From: Streptomyces sp. G-G2
Lineage (GTDB): Bacteria > Actinomycetota > Actinomycetes > Streptomycetales > Streptomycetaceae
Direction of reading: 5' to 3'
DNA length: 64,000 nt
Assembly: GCF_030063135.1 (NCBI RefSeq)
Contig: NZ_JASISO010000020.1
Location: 62,001-126,000, forward strand
Shown here: piece by piece, positions 16,376-23,874 of the stretch
Position numbering within the stretch: the first letter of the stretch is position 1
Layout: each line of letters begins with the position of its first letter
Program-made: the position numbers and the translations under genes
The notes under the pieces: model-generated
Databases searched by the model: none
The model's input: the letters and a program-made list of their open reading frames with translations, nothing else
Told to the model about the DNA's origin: nothing

Positions 16376-17245
16376 TCAGCCCTTGCCCGTGAGGTCGGCG
16401 GGGAAGGCCCCGGCGGCGATCACCCGGGCGACGAAGCCGCCGCCCAGTTCGTGCAGGCGGGCCAGCCCGGCGGCGCCGAGGTGCTCGTACGGGGCCGCGT
16501 CGAGCCGGTCGGTATCGGCCTCCAGCCGCGCGCGCAGGGCCGTCCCGGCCTCGGTCAGTTCGGCGCCGGCGTCCAGCAGGCCGCGCTCGCGCAGCCGGTC
16601 GGCGGCCGCCGTCAGGTCGTCCTGGCTCCAGCCGCGGGTGGCCAGGAGCCACTTCGAGGTCATGCCGCGACCGGTGGCGTTGTGGCTGACCAGGGCTTCG
16701 ACCGGGTCGAGCCCGGCGATGAGCAGGGCGGTGAGGTGGCCGTCGCCGCGGTGTTCGCGCAGCAGGGTGGTGGCGTGCCACAGGCGCAGGTGGGGGGCTT
16801 CGGGCACGGGGAGGTCGGCGTGCGCGGAGTAGAGGGTCCGGCCGGGCCGGGCGCAGGCCTCGGTGGCGCGCATCGCGAGGTCCGCGGCCTCGGCCAGCTC
16901 CGGGGAGGCCAGCGCCTCGGCGCCCAGCAGCCGGGTGAGGGTGGCGTCGACGGCGCGCAGCCGGGCGTCGAGCACCTGCTCGGGGGCGGCCTTCTGCCAG
17001 ACGGCGGGGAAGAACCGGGCGAGGTGCGCGTGGCTGTAGCTGTAGAAGGCGGCGACTACGGTGCCGGGGCCGACGGCTCCCATGGCGGCGCTGCGGCTGC
17101 TCAGGGCGGCGGCCGGGCCCTCGATGCCGAGGAGGCCCAGCTCGGTCCGCAGATCCGGCGAGAAGTAGATGGTGGAGTGCATCGGGTTGATCGCCGCGTG
17201 CCAACAGCGGCGGGCGGCGAGGGGAGGAAGGGTCGAGAACGTCAT
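16376..17245 (-). CDS. SCO6745 family protein (MarR-like fold), 289 aa
   Basis: I recognise this as the actinobacterial SCO6745 family, a helical protein of unknown function with a winged-helix-like C-terminal half (VSHNATGRGMTSKWLLATRG, DRLRERGLLDAGAELTEAG). It is Trp/Tyr/His-rich near the N-terminus (MHSTIYFSPDLRTELGLLG, AFYSYSHAHLARFFP), a likely ligand pocket. ATG 17245 has no Shine-Dalgarno site but has TAGGGT exactly 7 nt upstream, so a leaderless mRNA is likely. Divergent from the M1 peptidase gene, 259 bp away. Confidence 0.75.
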   Translation of the reverse strand: MTFSTLPPLAARRCWHAAINPMHSTIYFSPDLRTELGLLGIEGPAAALSSRSAAMGAVGPGTVVAAFYSYSHAHLARFFPAVWQKAAPEQVLDARLRAVDATLTRLLGAEALASPELAEAADLAMRATEACARPGRTLYSAHADLPVPEAPHLRLWHATTLLREHRGDGHLTALLIAGLDPVEALVSHNATGRGMTSKWLLATRGWSQDDLTAAADRLRERGLLDAGAELTEAGTALRARLEADTDRLDAAPYEHLGAAGLARLHELGGGFVARVIAAGAFPADLTGKG

Positions 17246-17258
17246 GCCCGGCACCCTA
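17245..17258 (-). promoter_or_regulatory. -10 box placed for a leaderless transcript
   Basis: On the minus strand TAGGGT (17258-17253) is followed by 7 nt and ATG 17245. No ribosome-binding site is present. Confidence 0.55.
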
Positions 17259-17504
17259 CCGACCGATTGGTATGCACAACAGCCCCGCCCCGACCCTGCG
17301 GGATCCGGCCGTTCTTGCCCGGCCCATCGGCCCGGACAACGCTGGCCAGGGCCGGTCCGGCCGCGATGGTGTGACGTCCGAATGGCGATCGTGTGACAGC
17401 GGGGACCATGGACATGACGTGGGGCGCAGGGGTGAATACGGTCGTAAGACCAAGATCTGATCCGACGTGAACACGACTGCCTCCCCTATCCCTTGGAGTC
17501 CTCA

Positions 17505-19028
17505 GTGCACCGCAAAGTCATCGCCCCGAGCGTGCTCGCCGCCTCCCTGCTGCTGGTGATCCCGGCATCGGCCGCGAGTTCCGTTCCGGGTGCCCCGGGT
17601 ATCGGCGATCCCTACTACCCGGCCAGCGGCAACGGCGGATACGACGTCTCGCACTACGACTTGAGGCTCCAGTACCAGCCGAAGACCGACCTCCTGGAAG
17701 GTACGGCCACCCTGCTGGCCACCGCCAAGCAGGACCTCTCCCGTTTCAACCTGGACTTCGGCCTCCAGGTGAGCGAGATCCGGGTCAACGGCGTCAAGGC
17801 GAAGTTCGCCACGTCCGGCACGCAGGAGCTGGAGGTGACCCCCGCCACCGCGCTCCAGAAGAACAAGCAGGCCACGGTGGTCGTCAAGTACGCGGGCAAG
17901 CCGTCGGAGTTCAAGGTCGACGGCTGGTCCGCCTGGCAGCGCACCCCCGACGGCGGGGTGGCGGCCCAGGAGCCCGACTCGGCCATCTGGTGGTTCCCCA
18001 GCAACGACCACCCGCTCGACAAGGCGACCTTCGACGTCTCCGTCAACGTCCCGGACGGCACCCAGGCCATCAGCAACGGCGTTCTCCAGTCGCAGAGTTC
18101 GAAGCTCGGCTGGACCCGCTACAACTGGCGCTCCAACAAGCCGCAGGCCACCTACCTGGCCACGCTCGCCATCGGCAAGTTCGACATCACCACCGACAAG
18201 ACCGCGAGCGGCCTGCCGGTCCTCAACGCCTACAGCGCGGACCTCGGCGACAACGCGGGCGCCGCGCGCGCCAGCATCGAGCGGACCACCGAGGTCGCCG
18301 AGTGGCTGGAAGGGGTCTTCGGACCGTACCCGTTCAACGCGCTGGGCGGTTACGTACCCAACGTACCCAGCGGCTTCGCGCTGGAGACCCAGACCCGCCC
18401 GTTCTACAGCCCGCGCCAGTTCGCCTCCGGGGCCAACGTCTCGGTCGTCGTGCACGAGCTGGCCCACCAGTGGTACGGCGACAGCGTGTCCGTCGACGGC
18501 TGGAAGGACATCTGGATCAACGAGGGCTTCGCCCGCTACAGCCAGTGGCTGTGGTCGGAGAAGGAGGGCGAGGGCACCGCCCAGGAGCTGGCCGACTGGA
18601 CCTACGCCACGCGTCCCGCCGAGGACCCGTTCTGGCAGGTCAAGCCCGGTGACCCGGGGGCGGACAAGCAGTTCGACGCCGCCGTCTACGACCGGGGCGC
18701 GATCGCCATCCAGGCGCTGCGCAACGAGGTCGGCGACGAGAAGTTCTTCAAGATCCTCAAGGGCTGGCCGACCGAGCACGCCTACGGCAACGCCAAGGTG
18801 AACGACTTCGTCCGCTACGCCGAGCGCGTGTCGGGCAAGCCGCTGGCCGATCTCTTCGAGACCTGGCTCTACACCCCGGGCAAGCCCGCCTTCAGCGCTC
18901 CGAAGGCCGGGGCGTCCGCCAAGGGCCGTTCAGTCGCCGCCGCTCCGGCCGCGCCGCTGACGGAGCCCAAGTCCTGGAAGAAGATCGCCGCGACGAACAC
19001 GGTCCACGACCACGAGCACGGCCACTGA
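17505..19028 (+). CDS. secreted M1 family metallopeptidase, 507 aa
   Basis: A zinc aminopeptidase-like enzyme exported by a Sec signal peptide (basic start, LAASLLLVIPASAAS, likely cleavage after ASA). Catalytic motif HELAHQW at residues 317-323, third ligand in the following NEGFA, and a GFALETQTRP segment that replaces the classical GAMEN loop, as in short secreted actinobacterial M1 enzymes. It stops after the catalytic domain and lacks the C-terminal domain of PepN-type proteins. A disordered Ala/Lys-rich stretch and a His-rich end (VHDHEHGH) finish it. GTG 17505 has TTGGAG 8 nt upstream. Two strong hairpins follow the stop. Confidence 0.93.
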   Translation: MHRKVIAPSVLAASLLLVIPASAASSVPGAPGIGDPYYPASGNGGYDVSHYDLRLQYQPKTDLLEGTATLLATAKQDLSRFNLDFGLQVSEIRVNGVKAKFATSGTQELEVTPATALQKNKQATVVVKYAGKPSEFKVDGWSAWQRTPDGGVAAQEPDSAIWWFPSNDHPLDKATFDVSVNVPDGTQAISNGVLQSQSSKLGWTRYNWRSNKPQATYLATLAIGKFDITTDKTASGLPVLNAYSADLGDNAGAARASIERTTEVAEWLEGVFGPYPFNALGGYVPNVPSGFALETQTRPFYSPRQFASGANVSVVVHELAHQWYGDSVSVDGWKDIWINEGFARYSQWLWSEKEGEGTAQELADWTYATRPAEDPFWQVKPGDPGADKQFDAAVYDRGAIAIQALRNEVGDEKFFKILKGWPTEHAYGNAKVNDFVRYAERVSGKPLADLFETWLYTPGKPAFSAPKAGASAKGRSVAAAPAAPLTEPKSWKKIAATNTVHDHEHGH

Positions 19029-19040
19029 CCCGGCACCTCT

Positions 19041-19136
19041 CGCGCGCCGTCGCCCCGAACGGGCAGCGGCGCGCCGCCGTGCCGGAGCGCCTCGCCGCCG
19101 GGCCCGTCGTGCGACCGGGCCCAGCGGCGCTCCGGC
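19041..19136 (+). terminator. Two consecutive GC-rich hairpins
   Basis: Hairpin 1 (about 19042-19075) pairs GCGCGCCG with CGGCGCGC around a small interior mismatch. Hairpin 2 pairs GCCGGAGCGCC (19081-19091) with GGCGCTCCGGC (19126-19136) and has an inner GGGCCC stem. No T-run follows, as is common for Streptomyces terminators. Lies between the M1 peptidase and sphingomyelinase genes. Confidence 0.7.
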
Positions 19137-19169
19137 GGCGCGAGAAGTCCCCGCCCCCGTCGGAAAGTC

Positions 19170-19198
19170 TTGTCCTGGGTGTTACCCAGAGGTAACTG
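19170..19198 (+). promoter_or_regulatory. Promoter with an internal GTTACC/GGTAAC operator (sphingomyelinase gene)
   Basis: TTGTCC (19170-19175) and TAACTG (19193-19198) are 17 bp apart. Between and overlapping them is a perfect inverted repeat GTTACC-CAGA-GGTAAC (19181-19196), itself overlapped by CTGGGT-GTT-ACCCAG (19175-19189). This is the position expected for a repressor site. The regulator is not identified. Confidence 0.5.
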
Positions 19199-19251
19199 CA
19201 GATGATGTGATGGCGCAGCCGATCTTCCCCCGCAGGAATGATGGAGTCCTC

Positions 19252-20256
19252 ATGCTGCTCAGCACGAACCGTCGCACCAAGGCCGCCGCCACGGCCGTCG
19301 GTGCGCTCGCGGCCGCCGCGCTCGCCGTCACGTCCGCCCCGGCCGCGTCGGCCACCGAGTCCGGCGCCGCCACCGCGCCCCGGCTCAACGTCCTGACGTA
19401 CAACACGTTCATGATGAGCACCAGCCTGTACCCCAACTGGGGCCAGGACATCCGATCCCGCGAGATCCCGAAGGCCTCCTTCTTCCAGGGCCACGACGTG
19501 GTCGTGCTCCAGGAGGCCTTCGACAACAGCACCTCGGACGCGCTGAAGGCCAACGCGGCCGCGCAGTACCCGTACCAGACGCCGGTGGTGGGTCGCGGCA
19601 AGGACGGCTGGGACGCCACGGGCGGCGCCTACTCCTCCACCACCCCGGAGGACGGCGGGGTCATGATCCTCAGCAAGTGGCCGGTCGTGCGCAAGGAGCA
19701 GTACGTCTACAAGGACGCGTGCGGCTCCGACTGGTGGTCCAACAAGGGCTTCGCGTACGTGGTCCTGAACGTGAACGGCGCCAAGGTGCACGTGGTGGGC
19801 ACGCACGCGCAGTCCACCGACTCGGGCTGCAAGGCGGGCGAGGCGGCCCAGATGCGCAGCCGCCAGTTCAAGAACATCGACGCCTTCCTGGACGCCAAGA
19901 ACATCCCGGCGGGCGAACAGGTCATCGTGGCGGGCGACATGAACGTCGACTCCCGCAGTGCGGAGTACGCCTCCATGCTCGCGGACGCGGACCTCGCGGG
20001 CGCCGACGCGCGCACGGGGCACCCGTACTCCTTCGACACCGCCGCCAACTCGATAGCGAACTACCGCTATCCGACGGATCCGCGCGAGGACCTCGACTAC
20101 GTCCTGTACCGCAAGGGCAACGCCCGACCGGCGAACTGGAACAACAACGTGGTCAAGGAGCAGGCGGCGCCTTGGACGGTCTCCAGCTGGGGCACCTCCT
20201 ACACCTACACGAACCTCTCCGACCACTACCCCGTTGTGGGGTATGCAGCCCCGTAG
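19252..20256 (+). CDS. secreted sphingomyelin phosphodiesterase (DNase I-like EEP fold), 334 aa
   Basis: Hydrolyses sphingomyelin to ceramide and phosphocholine, or a related phosphodiester. The EEP fold motifs are LTYNTFMMS, VVLQEAFDNS (metal-binding Glu), VVGTHAQSTD (His), VAGDMNVDSR (Asp/Asn), DLDYVLY and LSDHYPVVG (catalytic His). The N-terminus is a signal peptide (NRRTKAAATAVGALAAAALA, cleavage near ASA). ATG 19252 follows ATGGAGTCCTC; an in-frame ATG at 19207 would disrupt the signal peptide pattern. It is a single-gene unit with its own operator-like promoter, and hairpins on both sides. Confidence 0.92.
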   Translation: MLLSTNRRTKAAATAVGALAAAALAVTSAPAASATESGAATAPRLNVLTYNTFMMSTSLYPNWGQDIRSREIPKASFFQGHDVVVLQEAFDNSTSDALKANAAAQYPYQTPVVGRGKDGWDATGGAYSSTTPEDGGVMILSKWPVVRKEQYVYKDACGSDWWSNKGFAYVVLNVNGAKVHVVGTHAQSTDSGCKAGEAAQMRSRQFKNIDAFLDAKNIPAGEQVIVAGDMNVDSRSAEYASMLADADLAGADARTGHPYSFDTAANSIANYRYPTDPREDLDYVLYRKGNARPANWNNNVVKEQAAPWTVSSWGTSYTYTNLSDHYPVVGYAAP

Positions 20257-20448
20257 CCGAGCGCGTTGACGGACTGGTGTGGGCCCTCGGCTCGGGCTCG
20301 GTACGACCTGCTGCTCAGGGGCTCACACCGGCACCACCCGCACTCGCTTCTGCGCGCGGATCCCGACCCGCCGGATCAGCGAGCAAGGCATCAGCCGCTT
20401 CGACTGCACGCTGATGAGCTCCCGCTCTCCCAGTAGGCCGCGGGCAGC

Positions 20449-20480
20449 AAAGCGCCCCCGTAGGCGAGAGGGGGGCGCTT
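20449..20480. terminator. Bidirectional hairpin terminator
   Basis: AAGCGCCCCC (20450-20459) pairs perfectly with GGGGGCGCTT (20471-20480) around an 11-nt loop. Placed between the convergent sphingomyelinase and pterin dehydratase genes. Confidence 0.8.
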
Positions 20481-20495
20481 CCGTGCGCTCTGGAA

Positions 20496-20810
20496 TCAGT
20501 TCAACGGGATCGCCTGGTGCGCGGCCACGATGACGTCGATGCGGTGCGCAAGGTCGAAGTCGGCGCGGGTGAGGACGTGGCCGGCGTCGTGCGTGGTGAT
20601 AGCGGCGCGCAAGGTGTCGATGCGGAGGTCGAGGTCGGCATGGTGCTGGATGCGCCGGGACCGGTCCGCGATCGTCACGATGGCGGCCACCGCCGCGTGA
20701 TAACGGATGTCGTAGGTACGGATGATCTCGTCGCCGTCCCGGATCCAGCCCGGCAGCTCCGCCAAAGCGGCTGCGATCTCCTCATCGGTCAGTGGCTCTG
20801 GCACTCCCAC
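20496..20810 (-). CDS. 4a-hydroxytetrahydrobiopterin dehydratase (pterin-4a-carbinolamine dehydratase) family, 104 aa
   Basis: Small alpha/beta protein with the family motif around IQHHADLDLRIDTLRAAIT and a second half THDAGHVLTRADFDLAHRID. Homologues regenerate pterin cofactor after aromatic hydroxylation. GTG 20810 lies 1 bp after the stop of the TPR-type regulator, so the two are translated from one mRNA; GTG 20804 is also possible. No pterin-dependent hydroxylase is visible nearby, so its role in this setting is unclear. Confidence 0.85.
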   Translation of the reverse strand: MGVPEPLTDEEIAAALAELPGWIRDGDEIIRTYDIRYHAAVAAIVTIADRSRRIQHHADLDLRIDTLRAAITTHDAGHVLTRADFDLAHRIDVIVAAHQAIPLN

Positions 20811-20811
20811 G

Positions 20812-22056
20812 TCATACCCCCTCGGTGACGGGCGCCAGGATCTCGGCAAGATCCCGGCCTACCGGGGCATCCTGCCACGGCCTCATCGCCCGCTCCAGGG
20901 TCCCCAGTTCCCGAAGCATCCTGGCAGAACCGGTCTCCGCGGCGATTTCGGCCGCCACACGGGCGATCTCTACGGCCTGCTCCGGCTCGCGGGCCCCGGC
21001 CGCCGCCGTGGCGTGCCGCGCGAGGTACACACCGCGATCCCGACGGGCGGTCGCGGGCACCGCGTCGAGGACCTGCGACCACAATGACGCTGCCTCCCGG
21101 CCGAGCCCGAGACGGCCGTAGCAGGTGGCACGCTGCACCTCCAGGTAGCCGGGCGTACGCCGACAGGCGTTACCCCAGGGGAGGTCGTCGTCGACGCGGG
21201 TGATGAGCCCGCCCGCGGCGTCAATGAGCCGGTCAACGGCGGTTCGGTCGCCGGTCAGGCTGGCGCCGTGGGCCTGCTGTTGCATCGCCATGATCTGCAC
21301 CTTGGGGAGGACTCGCTCGTCGTCGAGGGCTGCCTCGCACAGCTCGATGACGCCGTGCCCGTCGCCAAGGTCAGTGCGGACCTGCGCAAGGTTGACGAGG
21401 GAGTAGCCGACGAGGTGCGGGTCCCGGGAGCGGGACGCGATCTCCTGCGTTATGCCCCTCCAGAACGCGGCGGCGCCGAGGTCGCCGGCATCCTGGTAGA
21501 GCCAGCCGACGAGCGCGGCGTAGGCAGCGCCGACGCGGAGGAGCCCGCGCCGGGTCTCGCCCTTCGCGGAGCGGATGAGCTTGTCGATGAGCTGGTACTG
21601 GGCGGACACGGTTCCGATGAGGTCATGCGGACCGAGCATCATGTCCGCGCGGTAGTGGCCTTCGAGCTGCTGCTGGAAGTAGTCGATGAGCGCGGGGTCG
21701 ACGTGCTGTTTGGCGACGGGGCCGGGCAGCAACGCGGCTGCGGTGACGTTGACGAAGGTGCGGCGCTTCATGTCGTCCTCTTGAGGGGCTTCGGGTCTCA
21801 GCCAGCCGGCGGGCGCCCGGAAGCCGAGGTCTTCGGGCCACCGGCCGAGTGCGTCGTGCAGCACGGTCGCAGTCTCTTCCGACGGCCAACCGGGGCTGGT
21901 GCCTTCCCAGCGACGCCAAGTACGCGCGGAGACCCCGTACGAACGGTCGTCAAGAAATCGTTGTCCGTGAGCGCTGAGTGTCGCTGCCGCGGCGTCCATG
22001 CTGCGCCAGCCCGCGCGGAGCCGTGCGGCTCGGAGCGCGTCATTGCGGGGGCTCAT
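20812..22056 (-). CDS. XRE-type helix-turn-helix regulator with TPR-like repeats, 414 aa
   Basis: N-terminal DNA-binding region (NDALRAARLRAGWRSMDAAA and VSARTWRRWEGTSPGWPSEE), then MKRRTFVNVTAAAL, a signature I know from Streptomyces TPR-containing regulators, then about 280 residues of helical repeats (LLRVGAAYAALVGWLYQDAG, LVNLAQVRTDLGDGHGVIEL). The MKRR segment is not a signal peptide, since it is internal. Such proteins usually stand near small orphan ORFs and respond to unknown ligands. ATG 22056 (MSPRNDALR) is chosen; ATG 22113 is possible. It is divergent from the small genes at 22211-22853, with GGCCA palindromes between. Confidence 0.82.
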   Translation of the reverse strand: MSPRNDALRAARLRAGWRSMDAAAATLSAHGQRFLDDRSYGVSARTWRRWEGTSPGWPSEETATVLHDALGRWPEDLGFRAPAGWLRPEAPQEDDMKRRTFVNVTAAALLPGPVAKQHVDPALIDYFQQQLEGHYRADMMLGPHDLIGTVSAQYQLIDKLIRSAKGETRRGLLRVGAAYAALVGWLYQDAGDLGAAAFWRGITQEIASRSRDPHLVGYSLVNLAQVRTDLGDGHGVIELCEAALDDERVLPKVQIMAMQQQAHGASLTGDRTAVDRLIDAAGGLITRVDDDLPWGNACRRTPGYLEVQRATCYGRLGLGREAASLWSQVLDAVPATARRDRGVYLARHATAAAGAREPEQAVEIARVAAEIAAETGSARMLRELGTLERAMRPWQDAPVGRDLAEILAPVTEGV

Positions 22057-22090
22057 GAGCCCAGTCTGAGGTGTCATCGCCTGTTTCCCC

Positions 22091-22131
22091 GGCCATGGCC
22101 GCGACGTGGCCACGCATGGCCACGCGATGGC
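22091..22131. promoter_or_regulatory. Cluster of GGCC palindromes in the divergent promoter region
   Basis: Two perfect 10-bp palindromes, GGCCATGGCC (22091-22100) and CGTGGCCACG (22105-22114), are followed by further GGCCACG (22118-22124) and GATGGCC copies. Spacing of the copies is about one helical turn. They lie between the TPR-type regulator and the 22211 gene and could be its operator. Confidence 0.45.
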
Positions 22132-22210
22132 CTATCCGCCCATAAGCGTGCTCGCCCATCATCCATCTACGAGCAGCTCACTCGCTGCCAAACAAGGAGG
22201 GAGCACCGCC

Positions 22211-22441
22211 ATGGAAGTTTGCGAGAGCGTGCCCGACGGTGGCTTCGGCCACGTCGACCACCCGCTCCTCCACCAGCGGGTCCGCGACCCGCACACGGAG
22301 GGCGAGGGAAAGCTGATGGCCGTGCTCCGAGAGGCCGTTGGCCTCGTACGGGACCGTCAGACGTACACCCGCACCGCATACATCCGGGGCGCCGACGGCC
22401 GCGAGTTCACCGCGGCCCCGGACACCCTGGAGCGGGCGTGA
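22211..22441 (+). CDS. small hypothetical protein, 76 aa
   Basis: Unknown function. It begins MEVCESVPDGGFGH and ends AYIRGADGREFTAAPDTLERA; the AY-R-x-x-x-G-R-E-F/W-T pattern near the C-terminus is one I recognise from small Streptomyces proteins encoded beside XRE/TPR regulators. ATG 22211 is preceded by AAGGAGG with 10-nt spacing, a strong site. The stop overlaps the next start (GTGA), so it is coupled to the 22438 gene. No signal peptide or membrane segment. Confidence 0.72.
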   Translation: MEVCESVPDGGFGHVDHPLLHQRVRDPHTEGEGKLMAVLREAVGLVRDRQTYTRTAYIRGADGREFTAAPDTLERA

Positions 22442-22776
22442 ACCGCGAGGACCAGATCGCCCGCGCCGTGGCCTACGTCCTCGCGCACACCGAGCAGCCC
22501 CCCGAGGGCCCGGTCGCGGCCGACTGGGCGTCGTACCTCGCCGGAGCGGGCAGCCTGGTCGCGCACGGCGTACGGCTCTTCCACTCCCGGGCCGAGGGCC
22601 ACCGCGCCCCGAGCACGGACCAGGCGCTCGCCGCCTGGGACGCCGCGGTCCGCCTCGGCCCGGCCACCGATCCGTGGACCAAGGCCGTCGCCCTCGCGTA
22701 CGCGCTCCAAGACCTGCTCCGCGAAGAGGACGAACGCCACGCCCGGCGCCGCGCACGACAGGAGCAGCCCCGGTGA
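22438..22776 (+). CDS. hypothetical helical protein, 112 aa
   Basis: Unknown. GTG 22438 overlaps the TGA of the 22211 gene by 4 bp and its own TGA overlaps the next GTG by 4 bp, so the three genes form a coupled chain. It is predominantly helical with a Trp-rich middle (ADWASYLAGAGSLVAHGVRL, ALAAWDAAVRLG) and a highly charged end (EEDERHARRRARQEQ). No membrane segment. Confidence 0.68.
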   Translation: MNREDQIARAVAYVLAHTEQPPEGPVAADWASYLAGAGSLVAHGVRLFHSRAEGHRAPSTDQALAAWDAAVRLGPATDPWTKAVALAYALQDLLREEDERHARRRARQEQPR

Positions 22777-22853
22777 ACGAGTGGCCGCGTCAACTCGCCT
22801 ACGTCCTCATCGTGCTCGGCATCCTCGCCGCCATCGTCCTCGGCGCCCACTGA
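22773..22853 (+). CDS. 26-residue single-pass membrane mini-protein
   Basis: GTG 22773 overlaps the stop of the preceding gene by 4 bp and the frame runs to TGA 22851-22853. It reads MNEWPRQ followed by one 18-residue hydrophobic helix (LAYVLIVLGILAAIVLG) and ends AH. Such coupled mini-membrane proteins are often missed by gene finders. The coupling and clean transmembrane helix support it; function is unknown. Confidence 0.6.
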   Translation: MNEWPRQLAYVLIVLGILAAIVLGAH

Positions 22854-22934
22854 CCCCCGCTCCGGCCGCCATCTTCCAGGACCACGGCCGGAGCGGGTTC
22901 CAGCACCTCCCGTCACAGAAGGAGGCACCACCGC

Positions 22935-23426
22935 ATGACTACCACCATCGAGACCTCGACCACCAGGGACGCTCGGTCGCTCCTGACCACAGCCGAGTTC
23001 GAGGGGGTCGTGGCCACCGTCTCCAGCAACAACCCGGACCTCAGTTCCTCGGACGCCATCCGGGTCACGCTGGAGGCCCTCAAGTTCGTGGCCGCCGCCG
23101 CCGAGTTCCCCGGCGGCATGCGGCCCTCCCGGACCGTGGATGAGGGCTGGCACTGCCTCATCCTTCACACCCTCGTGTATGCACGCCTGTGCCAGCAGAT
23201 CGGTCGCTTCGTGCACCACGTCCCGGAGCTGCCCGACCCGAACCGCTACGCCCCGGGCGCCCTGGACCACACCGTTGCCCAGATCCGGGCCGCCGGGTTC
23301 GAGCCGGACATGGCCCTGTGGACCAGCCCCCTGGAGGGTCTTCCGGTAGCTGCGGAGTGCCAGCACGACAACCAGTGCGCGGACAGCAACTGTGAGTCGA
23401 ACTGCCGACCGGACCACCCCAACTAG
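22935..23426 (+). CDS. hypothetical protein with a glycine-rich-domain-protein-like (GRDP) helical core, 163 aa
   Basis: The segment SRTVDEGWHCLILHTLVYARL recalls the VD-x-x-WH-x-FI motif of GRDP-like proteins (His and acidic residues that may bind metal or ligand). The N-terminus is Thr/Ser-rich, and the C-terminal tail holds four Cys (CQHDNQCADSNCESNC) in a pattern suggesting a metal or disulphide knot. ATG 22935 has AGAAGGAGG at good spacing. It follows the mini-membrane gene by 81 bp. No function can be assigned. Confidence 0.7.
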   Translation: MTTTIETSTTRDARSLLTTAEFEGVVATVSSNNPDLSSSDAIRVTLEALKFVAAAAEFPGGMRPSRTVDEGWHCLILHTLVYARLCQQIGRFVHHVPELPDPNRYAPGALDHTVAQIRAAGFEPDMALWTSPLEGLPVAAECQHDNQCADSNCESNCRPDHPN

Positions 23427-23450
23427 GCGACGCCGCTAAGCTGACTCGCT

Positions 23451-23681
23451 GTGACTGATGCGTGGCAAAACCGCGACTACGGCGACCTGATCAACCACCT
23501 CACGGCACTCCGCAGACGCGGGCGCTTCGACCCGGACCGGGCGGGCTCCAGGGGATGCGCAGCGTGCCGGGGAGTCCGGCGCGTGGTCCTCGTCGACGGC
23601 CAGCGGTGCGTCGTCTACAGCGAACCCTGCCTCGCCTGCCGCGGCGACGGCACCACCGAGAAGGCCTCTACCCGGGCCTGA
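23451..23681 (+). CDS. small CxxCxG zinc-ribbon-like protein, 76 aa
   Basis: Two CxxCxG motifs (CAACRG and CLACRG), about 26 residues apart, resemble half of a DnaJ-type zinc-binding region and would bind one metal ion. The rest is basic (NHLTALRRRGRFDPDRAG). GTG 23451 is 24 bp after the preceding stop. Last gene of the island: a perfect hairpin starts 4 bp after its stop. Confidence 0.68.
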   Translation: MTDAWQNRDYGDLINHLTALRRRGRFDPDRAGSRGCAACRGVRRVVLVDGQRCVVYSEPCLACRGDGTTEKASTRA

Positions 23682-23685
23682 TCTC

Positions 23686-23716
23686 AGCCCCGGCCGGTCT
23701 CCTTCCGGCCGGGGCT
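23686..23716. terminator. Perfect 12-bp hairpin terminator
   Basis: AGCCCCGGCCGG (23686-23697) and CCGGCCGGGGCT (23705-23716) pair fully around a 7-nt loop. It separates the island from the convergent acyl-CoA ligase gene. Between it and the ligase stop (23717-23874) I see no convincing gene. Confidence 0.85.
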
Positions 23717-23874
23717 ACTCCTGACCCGATCGGCGAGCGGTACGCCGATGGCGTCGGCGACGAGGAGCAGGAGCAGGAGCAGGCTGTCAAGCCGGGCCGC
23801 TGCGTGGCCGCCCTCGATGCGGTTCTCCGGCATCCCGCCCAGGTCGTCGGCCGTCCAGACCCGGGCCAGTCGGG

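Noticed and set aside
13594..16392. Long plus-strand frame opposite tex
   Set aside because: Antisense shadow of tex with no protein-like features.
23717..23874. Minus-strand reading (ADDLGGMPENRIEGG and onward) downstream of the acyl-CoA ligase stop
   Set aside because: Looks faintly protein-like, with a short hydrophobic stretch, but has no start of its own outside the ligase gene and no family I recognise.
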